Of a stretch of 64,000 bases of DNA, positions 35,644 to 44,246 are shown piece after piece. The stretch covers positions 3,023,501 through 3,087,500 of the forward strand of contig NZ_VFQC01000001.1 in assembly GCF_006717075.1 (NCBI RefSeq), written 5' to 3'. A program made the position numbers and the translations under genes. The first letter of the stretch is position 1. Every line of letters starts with the position of its first letter. The notes under the pieces were generated by a model, which was given only the letters and a program-made list of their open reading frames with translations, was not told the DNA's origin and did not search any database. The DNA is from Haloactinospora alba. GTDB taxonomy: Bacteria > Actinomycetota > Actinomycetes > Streptosporangiales > Streptosporangiaceae.

Positions 35644-37164
35644 TCAGGCGTCGCCCTCCTCCACGCAGGAGGGGAACTCGCGGAAGGCGCGCTCGCCGTC
35701 GCCGGGTTCGCCCAATACCCGCGCCTGCCGGGTGCTGGCGCTGGTGTTCTCCCAGTCGAAGTCGAACCCGAACTGCAGTCCCCACTTCACGTCGGCGTCG
35801 AAGCCTCCCTCCGCGTGGTCCAGGTCGGACTGGCTCTGCCACACCTTGCCCTTGTCATAGACCAGCTGCTGCCACGCGGGGGCGTCTGCGTCGGGTGGCG
35901 GCACCGTTCCGTTCCCAGCGTTGGTGGTCTGGTGCAGCTGTTGGTCCATGAGCCGCAGGAGGTTCCGGGGAGGGGCCGGGCCGCGCTGGCGCAGCAGCCG
36001 CTCCCCGGTGGCGCGTTCCTGGGGTGTGTCGAAGGTGACCTCCACCCCCTGGGTCACCGCTGTGCCGTCACCGCCGGCCCCGTTGCCGTTGCCGCGCGGG
36101 GTGGTCCCGGAAGCGCCGGCTTTCCCGAGTTTCTCGGTCTTCGTGATGTAGCGGATGCTGTGCAGGGTGCCGTCCTCGTTGCGCATGATCCGGACGGCGC
36201 CGTCCCAGGAGTACTCCGCGCCGGCTTCGGCGTCCCAACCGTAGCCGAGCGCCCTGCCGCCCTTGGCCGCTTTGCCGCTCGCTTCCGCCGAGTAGGTGCG
36301 GGTGAACGCGTAACGCGTGTTGTCGGGGTCGTCGCGCCGCTCGGAGACCGTCACCGACTCGTCGAACTTCACCTCCGCCTCGGCCTCCATGTTCATGCCG
36401 ACCGTGCCGTGTTTCTCCGTGTCCTCCCCGACCAGCAGCTCGCCCTCGAGTTTGGCCGCCGCTTCCGCGCCCATGCTGGCGCTCCGGATGTCGGGGTCCG
36501 GCGGGTCCGGGGGTTCGGTGATCCCGGTGGCGTCGCCGACGGCGTAGGCGAGGTCGGCCCGCCAGCCTCCCACGTTCCTCACCTGGTCCCGGACGAAGGA
36601 CTTCTCCAGGTCACCCTTGAACTTCTGGAACTCCTCCTCACCGTCGAAGTAGTAGCCGTTGCCGGCGGAGAAGTGCCCCTCGATGCTGCCTTCCAGGCTG
36701 GCCTCGCCCTCGGCGACCTTGTTCTCGGGCATGTTCCACCCGGGCGGCCCTCCGGTCGCCCCGACCTGGCTCTCGTCGACGAACATCACCTTCACGCGGC
36801 CGTCGGCGAGGGTCTTCTTCACGTAGGTGTACTCCTTGCCCAGCGTCAGTGAGGCGACCTGCACCTCCGCGCCGACCTTCTCGTTGGAACGCGACCGGGT
36901 GCAGGGCACGTCGGTGTGGTTCACGTCGGCCTGCTGCTGCCCGTTCCCGTTCTGCTGGCCGTCCTGCTGGTCGGCCCGCTGGCCGGGTGCCACGGAGTCG
37001 CACCCCTCCCGGACGAAGATGAGGCACACGGCCCGTTCCACGTTGCCCTGCACGCGGCCGGGGATGACGGTGTTCAGCACCACGGCACCGACGACGCCGG
37101 CGAGTACGACGAGCGCGAGGTACTCGGTCAGCGACGCGCCGACGTCACCACGGGGGAACAGCAT
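35644..37164 (-). CDS. Flp prepilin-leader surface protein without Hint domain
   Basis: A 506-residue protein. It starts MLFPRGDVG followed by ASLTEYLALVVLAGVVG, an Flp-type prepilin leader and helix (Glu and Tyr at +5 and +6 after the Gly). Two Cys lie shortly after the helix (CLIFVREGC), then a Gln/Asn/Asp-rich linker, then ~350 residues of beta-rich, Ala/Glu-rich sequence with repeated EAEAEVKF, AEAAAKLEGEL and EASLEGSIEGHFS segments, ending CVEEGDA. No Hint domain and no recognisable toxin motif, and no immunity gene follows (the next gene is convergent). The ATG at 37164 has AGGTG upstream; a GTG three codons earlier is possible. Function unknown; perhaps a pilus-like or surface structural or pore-forming protein. 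Confidence 0.7.
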   Translation of the reverse strand: MLFPRGDVGASLTEYLALVVLAGVVGAVVLNTVIPGRVQGNVERAVCLIFVREGCDSVAPGQRADQQDGQQNGNGQQQADVNHTDVPCTRSRSNEKVGAEVQVASLTLGKEYTYVKKTLADGRVKVMFVDESQVGATGGPPGWNMPENKVAEGEASLEGSIEGHFSAGNGYYFDGEEEFQKFKGDLEKSFVRDQVRNVGGWRADLAYAVGDATGITEPPDPPDPDIRSASMGAEAAAKLEGELLVGEDTEKHGTVGMNMEAEAEVKFDESVTVSERRDDPDNTRYAFTRTYSAEASGKAAKGGRALGYGWDAEAGAEYSWDGAVRIMRNEDGTLHSIRYITKTEKLGKAGASGTTPRGNGNGAGGDGTAVTQGVEVTFDTPQERATGERLLRQRGPAPPRNLLRLMDQQLHQTTNAGNGTVPPPDADAPAWQQLVYDKGKVWQSQSDLDHAEGGFDADVKWGLQFGFDFDWENTSASTRQARVLGEPGDGERAFREFPSCVEEGDA

Positions 37165-37285
37165 GACGGACACCTACGTCGCCCATCGGGATCAGGGAAG
37201 GCAGCACGACGGTAGGTATCCGCGCTCGTGGGCGTCATGAGGCTGTGGTCCCAGATGGGCGCACGGATGTTCCCGGGCGCGGATA

Positions 37286-37446
37286 GGTCCCGTTTTTCGG
37301 ACGCTTGTCCTGCTGCGCGCCGCCCCGCCACACCGCCCGGCGGCGTTTCCGCCGGTCGGCGGAGGGTCCGCTCCGCCTCCCTGACCGGCCGTGCCGGGCG
37401 GCACCGGAGACGCCGCTCGCGACGAACAGCGTCCGAAAACAGGACC
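37286..37446 (-). mobile_element. MITE-like inverted-repeat element, copy 2
   Basis: A 161-bp element, reverse-complement relative of 6619-6778, with ends GGTCCCGTTTTTCGGACGCT and (inward) GGTCCTGTTTTCGGACGCTG. Flanked by TA on the left and TG on the right, so the target duplication is no longer exact. It lies in the 315-bp space between the prepilin-leader gene and the membrane protein gene upstream of it. Confidence 0.8.
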
Positions 37447-37479
37447 TGGGCCGGTCAGCGCTGCGAGCGCGGCCGGGGT

Positions 37480-37896
37480 TCAGCGGCGCCGCGGCGACCG
37501 GCGCGGGGCCAGCAGCCACCAGGCCGCGGCGATACCCGCCGCTCCGGCCACGAACCTGGCGAGGACGGCGACGACGGCGGCCTCACCCAGGGCGGTCTCC
37601 ACCACGCCCGCCACCAGGTCGAGGGCGGGAAGGGCGACGGCGATGACCACCCCGGCGGGGGTGGCGATCCGGTGGCGGCCGTAGACGGCGCCGGCGGCCA
37701 GCACCAGCGCGAACGACGTCGCCAGCTGCGACACGGCCAGCCACGCGCTCTGGCCGAGGGGCTCCTGCAACCGTTCCGGAGGAACCAGCACCTGGGGCAC
37801 CAGGAAGGTGGCCATGAGCGCCACCATCCAGACGAGCGCCAGCGCGAGGACCGCGAGAGCTCCCCGCGCCACCGGGGCGTCGTTCCTGACCACCAT
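37480..37896 (-). CDS. Four-helix membrane protein upstream of prepilin-leader protein
   Basis: A 138-residue protein with four hydrophobic segments (about residues 12-34, 48-68, 76-98, 103-127) and an Arg-rich C-terminus (APRRSPRRR). Unknown function. ATG with AAGGTGG upstream. The position before a prepilin-leader protein parallels the 32931 gene, but the sequences are not obviously homologous. A MITE now separates it from the downstream gene. Confidence 0.65.
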   Translation of the reverse strand: MVVRNDAPVARGALAVLALALVWMVALMATFLVPQVLVPPERLQEPLGQSAWLAVSQLATSFALVLAAGAVYGRHRIATPAGVVIAVALPALDLVAGVVETALGEAAVVAVLARFVAGAAGIAAAWWLLAPRRSPRRR

Positions 37897-38128
37897 CGCC
37901 TAACCACCTTCGTCGTCGGGCACTGTCGTCGGCACCGGGGGCGGGCGTGTGACACGTCGGGGGCCGGGTGCGGGACGCGGCCAGGGTCACGAACGGCCGC
38001 ACCGCCCGCCCACCACCGTGGTACGGGCGGCTCTGGAACGGTACGGGGATCGGGCCGGCGGTTCCGGGAGTGCGGGGCCGCGCCCTGTCTCGACTGCGAC
38101 GCTGGGCCCGTGGGACGCCGAGGGCAGC

Positions 38129-38617
38129 CTAGTCCTCGTCCTCCTCATCAGCGCGCTGGCGCGGCGTCTTCCAGAAGCCGGTGAGGGAGTAGCGGCGCTC
38201 CCGTCGGATCATGCGGTCCAGTTCCGCGTCGGTCTCCGCCTCGGAGAACCCCATAGTGTCGCACTGGCCGCATTTACGGACGTACCGCCAGGCGAGCGCC
38301 TCACGGGAGGAGTCCTCGCCGGGGAGGTCGTCCTCTTCCAGGGGGTCGTAGGCGTAGCCGCCGATGGTGGTCCCGGCGGGACGCACCCCGCAGATGTCGC
38401 ACCGCGTCCGTGGTGGCACGGGACGTGTGTGCCACCATCCCACTCCCCACACCGCGTCCTTCTCGTACGCCCACACCGCGAGGCGGGCGTCGTAGCCCAG
38501 TCCGACCCGTTTCATCCAGCGGGCCACGACCGGGTGCGCCATCAGCTTCTTCAGCCTCAGGTCCGTCCCATAGGCGCCTCGGACCACCGCCAACCGCGCG
38601 ACCTCTCGTACCGGCAT
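38129..38617 (-). CDS. Candidate immunity protein with two CxxC motifs
   Basis: A 162-residue soluble protein starting 15 bp after the stop of the Hint toxin upstream. It has two zinc-ribbon-like pairs, CDICG (near residue 72) and CGQCD (near residue 118), in a Trp- and acidic-rich context (WGVGWWHTRP, DPLEEDDLPGED), and an acidic C-terminus. I do not recognise the family. Immediate linkage to a toxin gene makes it the likely cognate immunity protein. GAGG lies directly before the ATG. Confidence 0.6.
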   Translation of the reverse strand: MPVREVARLAVVRGAYGTDLRLKKLMAHPVVARWMKRVGLGYDARLAVWAYEKDAVWGVGWWHTRPVPPRTRCDICGVRPAGTTIGGYAYDPLEEDDLPGEDSSREALAWRYVRKCGQCDTMGFSEAETDAELDRMIRRERRYSLTGFWKTPRQRADEEDED

Positions 38618-38632
38618 CCTCGGGATGGTATC

Positions 38633-40066
38633 TCAGTCGGGAACGCCCCATCCGATCTCTTCCAACCACTTCCGTTGCTTCTTCGTGGGGTTTCCCGGCG
38701 GGTGTCCGCCTTTCCAGGAGCCGTCCAGGTTCAGTGCCGACCCGTCGTCGAAGTGGATGTGCGGCTGTTCGCCGGTTTCCGGCTGGCCCTTGTCCAGGCG
38801 TTCCACTCCCCGCGGCGCGTTACCTTTCTTGATCTTGTCCGCGACCTGGTTGACGCTGGGGCACTTTGTCTTCTTCTTCTGGTTGTGCACCAGCATCCAG
38901 TCACCGCCCGCCCCGACGTAGTACGTCGGGATGTCGGCGACGCTGATGTTGTACACGGCCTGCGGTTGACGGTAGGTGGCGGTGTGGGCGACGGTGACCC
39001 GCTCACCGGTCGGCGTACGGAGCCGGTCCCCGGCGGCGAGGTCCCCGGCGTCGGTCCATGACCGGCCGTTGGTCCAGAAGGGGTGGCCGCCGGTAGCCGT
39101 GAGGGTCTCCGCGCCGTCCCGCGTCAGGACAGTGACCTCAACGGTTTCCTTCACCCCGGTACCCGACATGGTCGCGGTCACGGGACGCGGGGCGGTCTCC
39201 CCCGTCGCCGGGTCAGTGGCCAGGACCCGGTCTCCCTCTTCCAGCTCCGCTATCAGCGTCGCCGAGCCGTCGGCCGTGAGCACTGGGGTGCCGCCCACGA
39301 AACTGTTGCCCTCGCCTCCGGCCGCACATGCGACGAGCGCCTCGTTCCGGCTCTTTTTCGCGTTGTCCAGCTTGCTGGAAGCGGTCTTCTTGGCCTTGTA
39401 GAGCTTGTACCACTTCCTGCCGAGCTTGACGATCTTGGGAATCTTGGAGATGAACTTGCCGATCTTGGTCCACGGAACGAGGCTGACCAGTGTCCACAGG
39501 CACCCGGCGATGTCGCCTTCCATGAAGCACTTGCGGGCGTCCTCGATCCCGATCAGATCGCCCAGCAGCTGGGGCAGGTCCTCGGTGAGGAGGTCATCCA
39601 TGTCCTGTTTGGCCGACTCGTACTCGTCCTCGGCCTCGGATATCTCCTCTTGGGCGTCCTCGAACTCCTGGGCCTTCTCGGGGTCGTAGGCCACCTGCTC
39701 GCCCTCGGAGGAGTCGTCCCCGTCCCCGGAGTCCTGACCACCGGATCCGTCCTCTTCGGAGTCCCCGCCTGAGCCCTCCTCGGAGTCGTTTCCGCCGGAG
39801 TCGTCGGAATCCCTGGCGGAGTCACCATCCTGTGAGTCCGACCCCTCCTCGGAACTATCGCCGGAGTCATTTCCGCCGGCTTCGATCTGGCAGCCGTCCT
39901 CGCCGTACAGCAGGCACAGCCCCTCCTCCACGGCCGCGCCCACCCGGGTCGTCAACCCCGCCGAGATCAGCGCCACCACAAGAGCGGATGCCAGTGCCAC
40001 CAGAGCGGCGTACTCCACCAGGGAAGCGCCACTCTCCGCCCGCCACACCCAACGCAAACGACTCAC
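38633..40066 (-). CDS. Polymorphic toxin: Flp prepilin leader, Hint domain, short HIHF-type tip
   Basis: A 477-residue protein. The leader VSRLRWVWRAESG is followed by ASLVEYAALVALASALVVAL, an Flp-type prepilin pattern. Two Cys follow (CLLYGEDGC), as in the sister protein at 35644. Residues ~55-130 are an extreme Asp/Glu/Ser/Gly linker, then a helical segment with a coiled coil. A Hint domain begins near FVGGTPVLTADGS, has TATGGHPFW as block B and ends MLVHN. The remaining ~80 residues form the tip: APRGVERLDKG, HIHFDDGSALN, and KKQRKWLEEIGW; similar short tips exist in polymorphic toxins, but I cannot name the family. The GTG at 40066 is preferred; the frame stays open to 40102. Confidence 0.75.
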   Translation of the reverse strand: MSRLRWVWRAESGASLVEYAALVALASALVVALISAGLTTRVGAAVEEGLCLLYGEDGCQIEAGGNDSGDSSEEGSDSQDGDSARDSDDSGGNDSEEGSGGDSEEDGSGGQDSGDGDDSSEGEQVAYDPEKAQEFEDAQEEISEAEDEYESAKQDMDDLLTEDLPQLLGDLIGIEDARKCFMEGDIAGCLWTLVSLVPWTKIGKFISKIPKIVKLGRKWYKLYKAKKTASSKLDNAKKSRNEALVACAAGGEGNSFVGGTPVLTADGSATLIAELEEGDRVLATDPATGETAPRPVTATMSGTGVKETVEVTVLTRDGAETLTATGGHPFWTNGRSWTDAGDLAAGDRLRTPTGERVTVAHTATYRQPQAVYNISVADIPTYYVGAGGDWMLVHNQKKKTKCPSVNQVADKIKKGNAPRGVERLDKGQPETGEQPHIHFDDGSALNLDGSWKGGHPPGNPTKKQRKWLEEIGWGVPD

Positions 40067-40255
40067 CACACAACAGACACTCAAGGGGTAAAAGCAGAGC
40101 AAAACTACCGGAACCCAATGACTGTGTCACAGGCACTGGCCGCATCCGGCCACTCGGGCTCCACCCCCGGGCAGAGTGGCGAGAGGCTCCCCTGCCGAGG
40201 AGGCCACGTGCGGGAGAGCGGCGAACAGCTCCACTGCTGGGAACCGCCGACGGTG

Positions 40256-40729
40256 TCAGCTCCCGGACGGAACGTCGAGGGAGATCCTGAGCTCGTCGCG
40301 GTCGGCGCGCACGCGAAGTACGCGGTTCCCGAGACTCAGGGCGGCACCGGTGGTTTTCCCCTGGCGCGTGCCCTCGAAGGAGACCTCGTCGACCACGGCG
40401 CCGACGACCTGGGAACGGAGGTCGGTGGTGTGTTCCGGTGCCACCCGTGTCCACTTGCCGTAGTCCCTGATGAACGCGAGGTTCTCCCCGGGCTGCTCCC
40501 CGGCGAAGGGGTCCTCCCACGCGCCGCGCTTCATCGTCATCTCCTCACCGTCGCCGCCGCACTCGAAGAGCACCACGGCACCGTTCCCGAGGTGGGTCTC
40601 CACGGGACCTTCGTCCCCGGTTTGTTCTCCCTGGTGGAAGTAGCGGACGACACGAATGTCCGTGATCCGCTGGCGCAGTACCAGGTCACGGGTTTCGTCC
40701 GCGTTGAGAGGGGTCTGTGAACCAACCAC
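40256..40729 (-). CDS. Immunity-like protein, unknown family
   Basis: A 157-residue acidic, mixed alpha/beta protein (RDLVLRQRITDIRVVRYFHQGE, AVVLFECGGDGEE, LRVRADRDELRISLDVPSG). GTG start with GGAGGTGAACG upstream. Not recognised. It heads the side of the immunity bank closest to the Hint toxin at 38633 but lies upstream of it, so it is unlikely to be its co-transcribed partner. Confidence 0.55.
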   Translation of the reverse strand: MVGSQTPLNADETRDLVLRQRITDIRVVRYFHQGEQTGDEGPVETHLGNGAVVLFECGGDGEEMTMKRGAWEDPFAGEQPGENLAFIRDYGKWTRVAPEHTTDLRSQVVGAVVDEVSFEGTRQGKTTGAALSLGNRVLRVRADRDELRISLDVPSGS

Positions 40730-40865
40730 CGTTCACCTCCTCCCATAGAAGCATCGCGCCACGAATCGGAAAGGCCGCGTTTCCTGAGGAGGGAAGAGGC
40801 GGTGCGATGAATCTGGGGAATGCTCCGTTTCACCACATACCCTCGGAAGCATGCTCCAACAGTCG

Positions 40866-41381
40866 TCACGAGTGTGGGCCCATACCCGATAACCTTTGCA
40901 CCTCACGGTCGTAAGCCAGGTTCACCTCCTCCATGGCCGTGAAGAATATGAACGCTTCCTTCTTCATCACCTCCAAGAACCTCCTCTCGTTCACACGTGC
41001 CGACCTGGCGGGCGGGTTTCCGCAACAACCGGAACAGACCAGAACATTGTTTCCTCCGACCCGTTCGACATGGAGTTCGAGTGGTTGATCCGGGAAGCCC
41101 GCCTTCGCACGGTCCCATTCGCGCAGATCTTCCAGCATGTTGAGGATGTATGACCAGAGAGTGTCGACACAGTCCCACATTGATGTGTCCATGATGCTCT
41201 TACCGTGCACCGTCAGTTCGATCGCCCCATCGACGCAGTTCCCGTCATCACGGGAGATCAGCTTGGCGAAAGGATCGGTAACGGCAACGAACTCACCCTC
41301 CGAACTCTTGACAAAAGACTCAACCTCTATATCCACCGGTCTGCCAGCGTTGGAACCCGATACAGTGTCGTGGTGGTACAT
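40866..41381 (-). CDS. Immunity-like protein, unknown family
   Basis: A 171-residue protein beginning MYHHDTVSGSNAG; ATG at 41381 with ACAGGGGAAT upstream. Central features are VDIEVESFVKSSEGEF, VDGAIELTVHGKSIMD and VLVCSGCCGNP. Mixed alpha/beta, acidic, cytosolic. No family recognised. The longer open frame upstream is discarded. Confidence 0.55.
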   Translation of the reverse strand: MYHHDTVSGSNAGRPVDIEVESFVKSSEGEFVAVTDPFAKLISRDDGNCVDGAIELTVHGKSIMDTSMWDCVDTLWSYILNMLEDLREWDRAKAGFPDQPLELHVERVGGNNVLVCSGCCGNPPARSARVNERRFLEVMKKEAFIFFTAMEEVNLAYDREVQRLSGMGPHS

Positions 41382-41626
41382 ATTCCCCTGTCTTTCAGCG
41401 CTCCTCCCCGGCCCAAGTGAATGCCGCCGGAGGGACGAGTGGGCACAGCGGGAGCGGTGGGCACGCACAGATCCGGTACGAGGCCGGGTGTGCTGGGGGC
41501 CGGACCGAGGAAACCAAGCGATCACTGTTGATCCCGGGAAATCGCTCGTACCCGGCAGCCATAACACGCGGACGTGGCGGGATCAGCGGTGCTGTTAGGG
41601 ATGTTCGTCAGGTTGGAAAGAAGACC

Positions 41627-42076
41627 TCAGGATAAGGGTTCTGAGTCATCCTTCTGTTCCTTGATTCGTGCGTGGATAAGGCGAACAGCCCTTTCGGTGT
41701 CCTCTTTTTCCGGCATCTCTCCGAAGCGCCTGGCTAACGCTCCCTCTACCGCGTCTCTCAGTTGGGGTAGCGATGCGTTCTCCAATTCCGGGGAGATCCC
41801 GAACAGGAGCACGAGCAGCTCCATTACCACCTCATCGTAATCGCCGGTGTGTCCCGGGTATACGGTGTCCTGTGGGTCCGACTCCTCAAAGCACTCGATG
41901 AGGAGAGGGATGAGCTGGGGGAAACGACGCAAGAGCAGAATCTTTATCGTTCGTTTTTCGGACGGGGACTCGAAGGACCAAAAGGGTTCTTGCAGTGCTC
42001 TCTCGTCTTCCTCAGCTTCTCTCCAGGTGGTCGATCCGATGCGGATGCTGCCTTGCAGTTCTAGCAGTGTTTCCAC
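41627..42076 (-). CDS. Immunity-like helical protein
   Basis: A 149-residue acidic, all-helical protein (LLLRRFPQLIPLLIECFEESD, VVMELLVLLFGISPELENA, TERAVRLIHARIKEQKDD). The GTG at 42076 is chosen for its GGAGAAGG site; the frame extends to 42112. HEAT-like helical immunity proteins of this size are common in polymorphic-toxin loci; the specific family is not recognised. Confidence 0.55.
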   Translation of the reverse strand: METLLELQGSIRIGSTTWREAEEDERALQEPFWSFESPSEKRTIKILLLRRFPQLIPLLIECFEESDPQDTVYPGHTGDYDEVVMELLVLLFGISPELENASLPQLRDAVEGALARRFGEMPEKEDTERAVRLIHARIKEQKDDSEPLS

Positions 42077-42161
42077 CGTTGGCCTTCTCCATGTTTCGTT
42101 CGCGGGCAGCACCTGGGCGTCCGAGCTATGAACAGCTACACCTCGTCCTCGACAGTGGGGA

Positions 42162-42542
42162 TCAGGGGGACAGGAAGGTATCCGGGTGTTCGGTGACTCC
42201 GCCCCGTTTCATCACGAGGGTTGTTAACTCGTTGTCCCTTCCGTCGGGGGCCTCGTCGTGGATATGCATGATCCCGTAGGAGCCGGGCGCCAGGTGCGCG
42301 ACGCGGCGGAAGAGGGCGATAGCTTCCCCGGTATCGGGGACCGGCATGGTTCGTGAACCCTGCCAGGTGCAGCACCAGAAGGCCGTTGACCCAACGCAGG
42401 TAGCCAGTCCCGGTGCCGTTCCCAACTCGTCGACACTTTCCCTGATCGTGTTCTCCACACCGTTGGAGCGCAGAAGATCGTGGTCGAGCGGCTCCTCATG
42501 CGGGGTAGCACGGATCGCGGCCCACCCGTGGTACTCGAACAA
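42162..42542 (-). CDS. Imm7-like immunity protein
   Basis: A 126-residue protein starting LFEYHGWAAIRA, the hallmark N-terminus of the Imm7 immunity family (EYHGW), with HDEAPDGRDNELTTLVMKRG in the second half. TTG start with GGGAG upstream. Imm7 proteins are found beside diverse polymorphic toxins; no cognate toxin is adjacent here, so it is an orphan in the bank. Confidence 0.65.
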   Translation of the reverse strand: MFEYHGWAAIRATPHEEPLDHDLLRSNGVENTIRESVDELGTAPGLATCVGSTAFWCCTWQGSRTMPVPDTGEAIALFRRVAHLAPGSYGIMHIHDEAPDGRDNELTTLVMKRGGVTEHPDTFLSP

Positions 42543-42771
42543 GAGAACTACTCCCGGAATTGTTCGTTGGGTACGTTTCCTGATTCGTCCGGATCTCCAG
42601 AGCGGTGTCAGAGAGAAGGAGCAGAGAACAACGGAACCGACGCCGCGGATGAGGGGTATTCCCCGCTCCTATGTCCTCACTGATCGCGACGAAAGCCCGA
42701 AACGCTCCTGACACGGCGTGAAAGGCTCGTGTTCAGTTTGGGGAGGTTGCTGGTTACTCATGAGGTATGCC

Positions 42772-43050
42772 CTACCCATAGTCGCCGTCGTACGTCCTCA
42801 GCTCGTAGTCGAGGTTCTCCTCCCGCTGGAATCCGCCCAGCCGTTCCGCCGCCCCCAGTGCCTCCTCGGACGCCAGATCGTAGGGAAGCACGACACAACC
42901 GTCGTAGGGGTCGAGGTCCAAGTACGCGCTGAGCTCGCGCACCGCTTCCTCGTTCACGACGATGCTCCACACCAGGAGCTCTGTCTTCTTGTCGAACGCC
43001 GCTATCTTCCGGATGAGGTTCGCACCGCATGTGTGGCACGCGTCAGACAT
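42772..43050 (-). CDS. Immunity-like protein, paralog A (AFDKK...DPYD family)
   Basis: A 92-residue protein. An N-terminal CHTCG motif precedes IAAFDKKTELLVWSIVV, LDLDPYDGCVVLPYDLASEEA and ERLGGFQREENLDYEL. It is paralogous to the gene at 47121 (AFDKKSSFVSWEIPI, IDPYDSTLALPYDLEGEA, LAGFEREDHLDYEL). ATG with GGAGGAGAAAGG upstream. The family (possibly DUF7683) is of unknown function and occurs in polymorphic-toxin immunity banks. Confidence 0.6.
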   Translation of the reverse strand: MSDACHTCGANLIRKIAAFDKKTELLVWSIVVNEEAVRELSAYLDLDPYDGCVVLPYDLASEEALGAAERLGGFQREENLDYELRTYDGDYG

Positions 43051-43087
43051 ATGCCTTTCTCCTCCGCCCCTCCTGGGGTGGGGGCGG

Positions 43088-43519
43088 TTAACGTTCTCCG
43101 CGGACGGTCTCGCCGCACCGGCGCGCCCAGGTGAGTTGCAGGTCGGTGAGGTCGCGGCGTCGGGACACCAGCCGCACGTAGTGGGTGAGGTTGCTGTCTC
43201 GGGTGTCTCGTGCGTGCCGGGCGAGGGTGCGCAGTGCCACCAGCCAGACCCTGCGATCCGCATCCCAGGAGACACCGTCGACTATTCGCACCAGCTCCGG
43301 CAGTATCTCGGCTACTCTCCCACTGCTTCTGATGTGCCTGATCAGGAGTACCGCCGGACCAAGACTGCGGGCCCCTTCGAACGCGGAGACGAAACAGGGC
43401 AGATACTCGCAGGGCTCAGCGAGCCCGGGCAACGCGTTTATCAGCGCTCCCAGTTCCTCGTCCGTTCCCCGCTGTCGGGAAACGCGCTCAAGCATGTCCG
43501 CGACACCGTTCCGAGCCAC
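43088..43519 (-). CDS. Immunity-like helical repeat protein
   Basis: A 143-residue, mostly helical protein (VADMLERVSRQRGTDEELGA, LVRIVDGVSWDADRRVWLVAL, TWARRCGETVRGER). GTG at 43519 chosen because GGAGGG lies 6 nt upstream. It resembles short HEAT-like immunity proteins; no family assigned. It lies 37 bp upstream of the paralog A gene, same strand. Confidence 0.5.
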   Translation of the reverse strand: MARNGVADMLERVSRQRGTDEELGALINALPGLAEPCEYLPCFVSAFEGARSLGPAVLLIRHIRSSGRVAEILPELVRIVDGVSWDADRRVWLVALRTLARHARDTRDSNLTHYVRLVSRRRDLTDLQLTWARRCGETVRGER

Positions 43520-43773
43520 ACACCACCCTCCAGGCACTCCCAGGCCATCCAGCCCTTTCGACGATCCTTCCAGCGAGCATCATTCGTTACCGGCTCTTCG
43601 TTTCCTGAGCGGGAGCAGATCCGGGAAGACGCGGCCCCACTCCTGGAAAGAAACAGACGCGTGCGCTGCGGATCCTGAGACAGTTCAGACACCGGGAACA
43701 CGGTTCGGTGGACTCGTCCACTGGCTGCAAGCTGCATGAGGAAGAAGATGGTCGGGTTCCATCGGGTGCGAGG

Positions 43774-44156
43774 TTACCCGTCCTCGTGGAGGATTCTCTC
43801 TCCGAGAGCGTCCCCACTACTGGTGTTGCATAGCCAGCAGATGTCTCCCGCGGTTATGGAGTCGTCCCCGATAGCTTCGCGCCTGCCAAGGATGCGCTGG
43901 AACGATGCGGACGCGCCCGTCCCCCACAGAACGAATCCGTCTCCCTCTGTCACGTCCCCGGCGACCATCAACCGTCCTCGATGAGGCCGCGAATGGCGGG
44001 GATTCCGATACCGAAGGCCGCTTCCCAGCTGCTGTCACCTGTGAGTTGTTTGACGATCCAGTTCAGTTCGCTGAACATCACCCAGTCGTCCAAGCCCTCC
44101 ACCAGCAGCGCACGGCTCAGCCGACGAACGGGGTCAGCGTTCCCCTCGTACTCCAT
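43774..44156 (-). pseudogene. Immunity-like gene split by a 1-bp frameshift (TGATG junction)
   Basis: Two short frames meet at 43968: the upstream one (62 residues, from ATG 44156) ends IRGLIEDG and the downstream one starts MVAGDVTEGDGFVLWG and ends DICWLCNTSSGDALGERILHEDG. Inserting one T (GGTTTGATG for GGTTGATG) fuses them into DGLMVAGDV, a single ~127-residue protein with the layout I associate with an actinobacterial immunity-like family. It may be a mutation or a sequencing error, or two coupled polypeptides. Confidence 0.6.
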
Positions 44157-44246
44157 CCGGCCTCCCAGAGTTGTGTCCCAGTTATCTCAAGACCACCGAT
44201 AGGTTCCCCGACCGCACCGTTGGCTTGGACCGGCCGCGTGTTGGCA

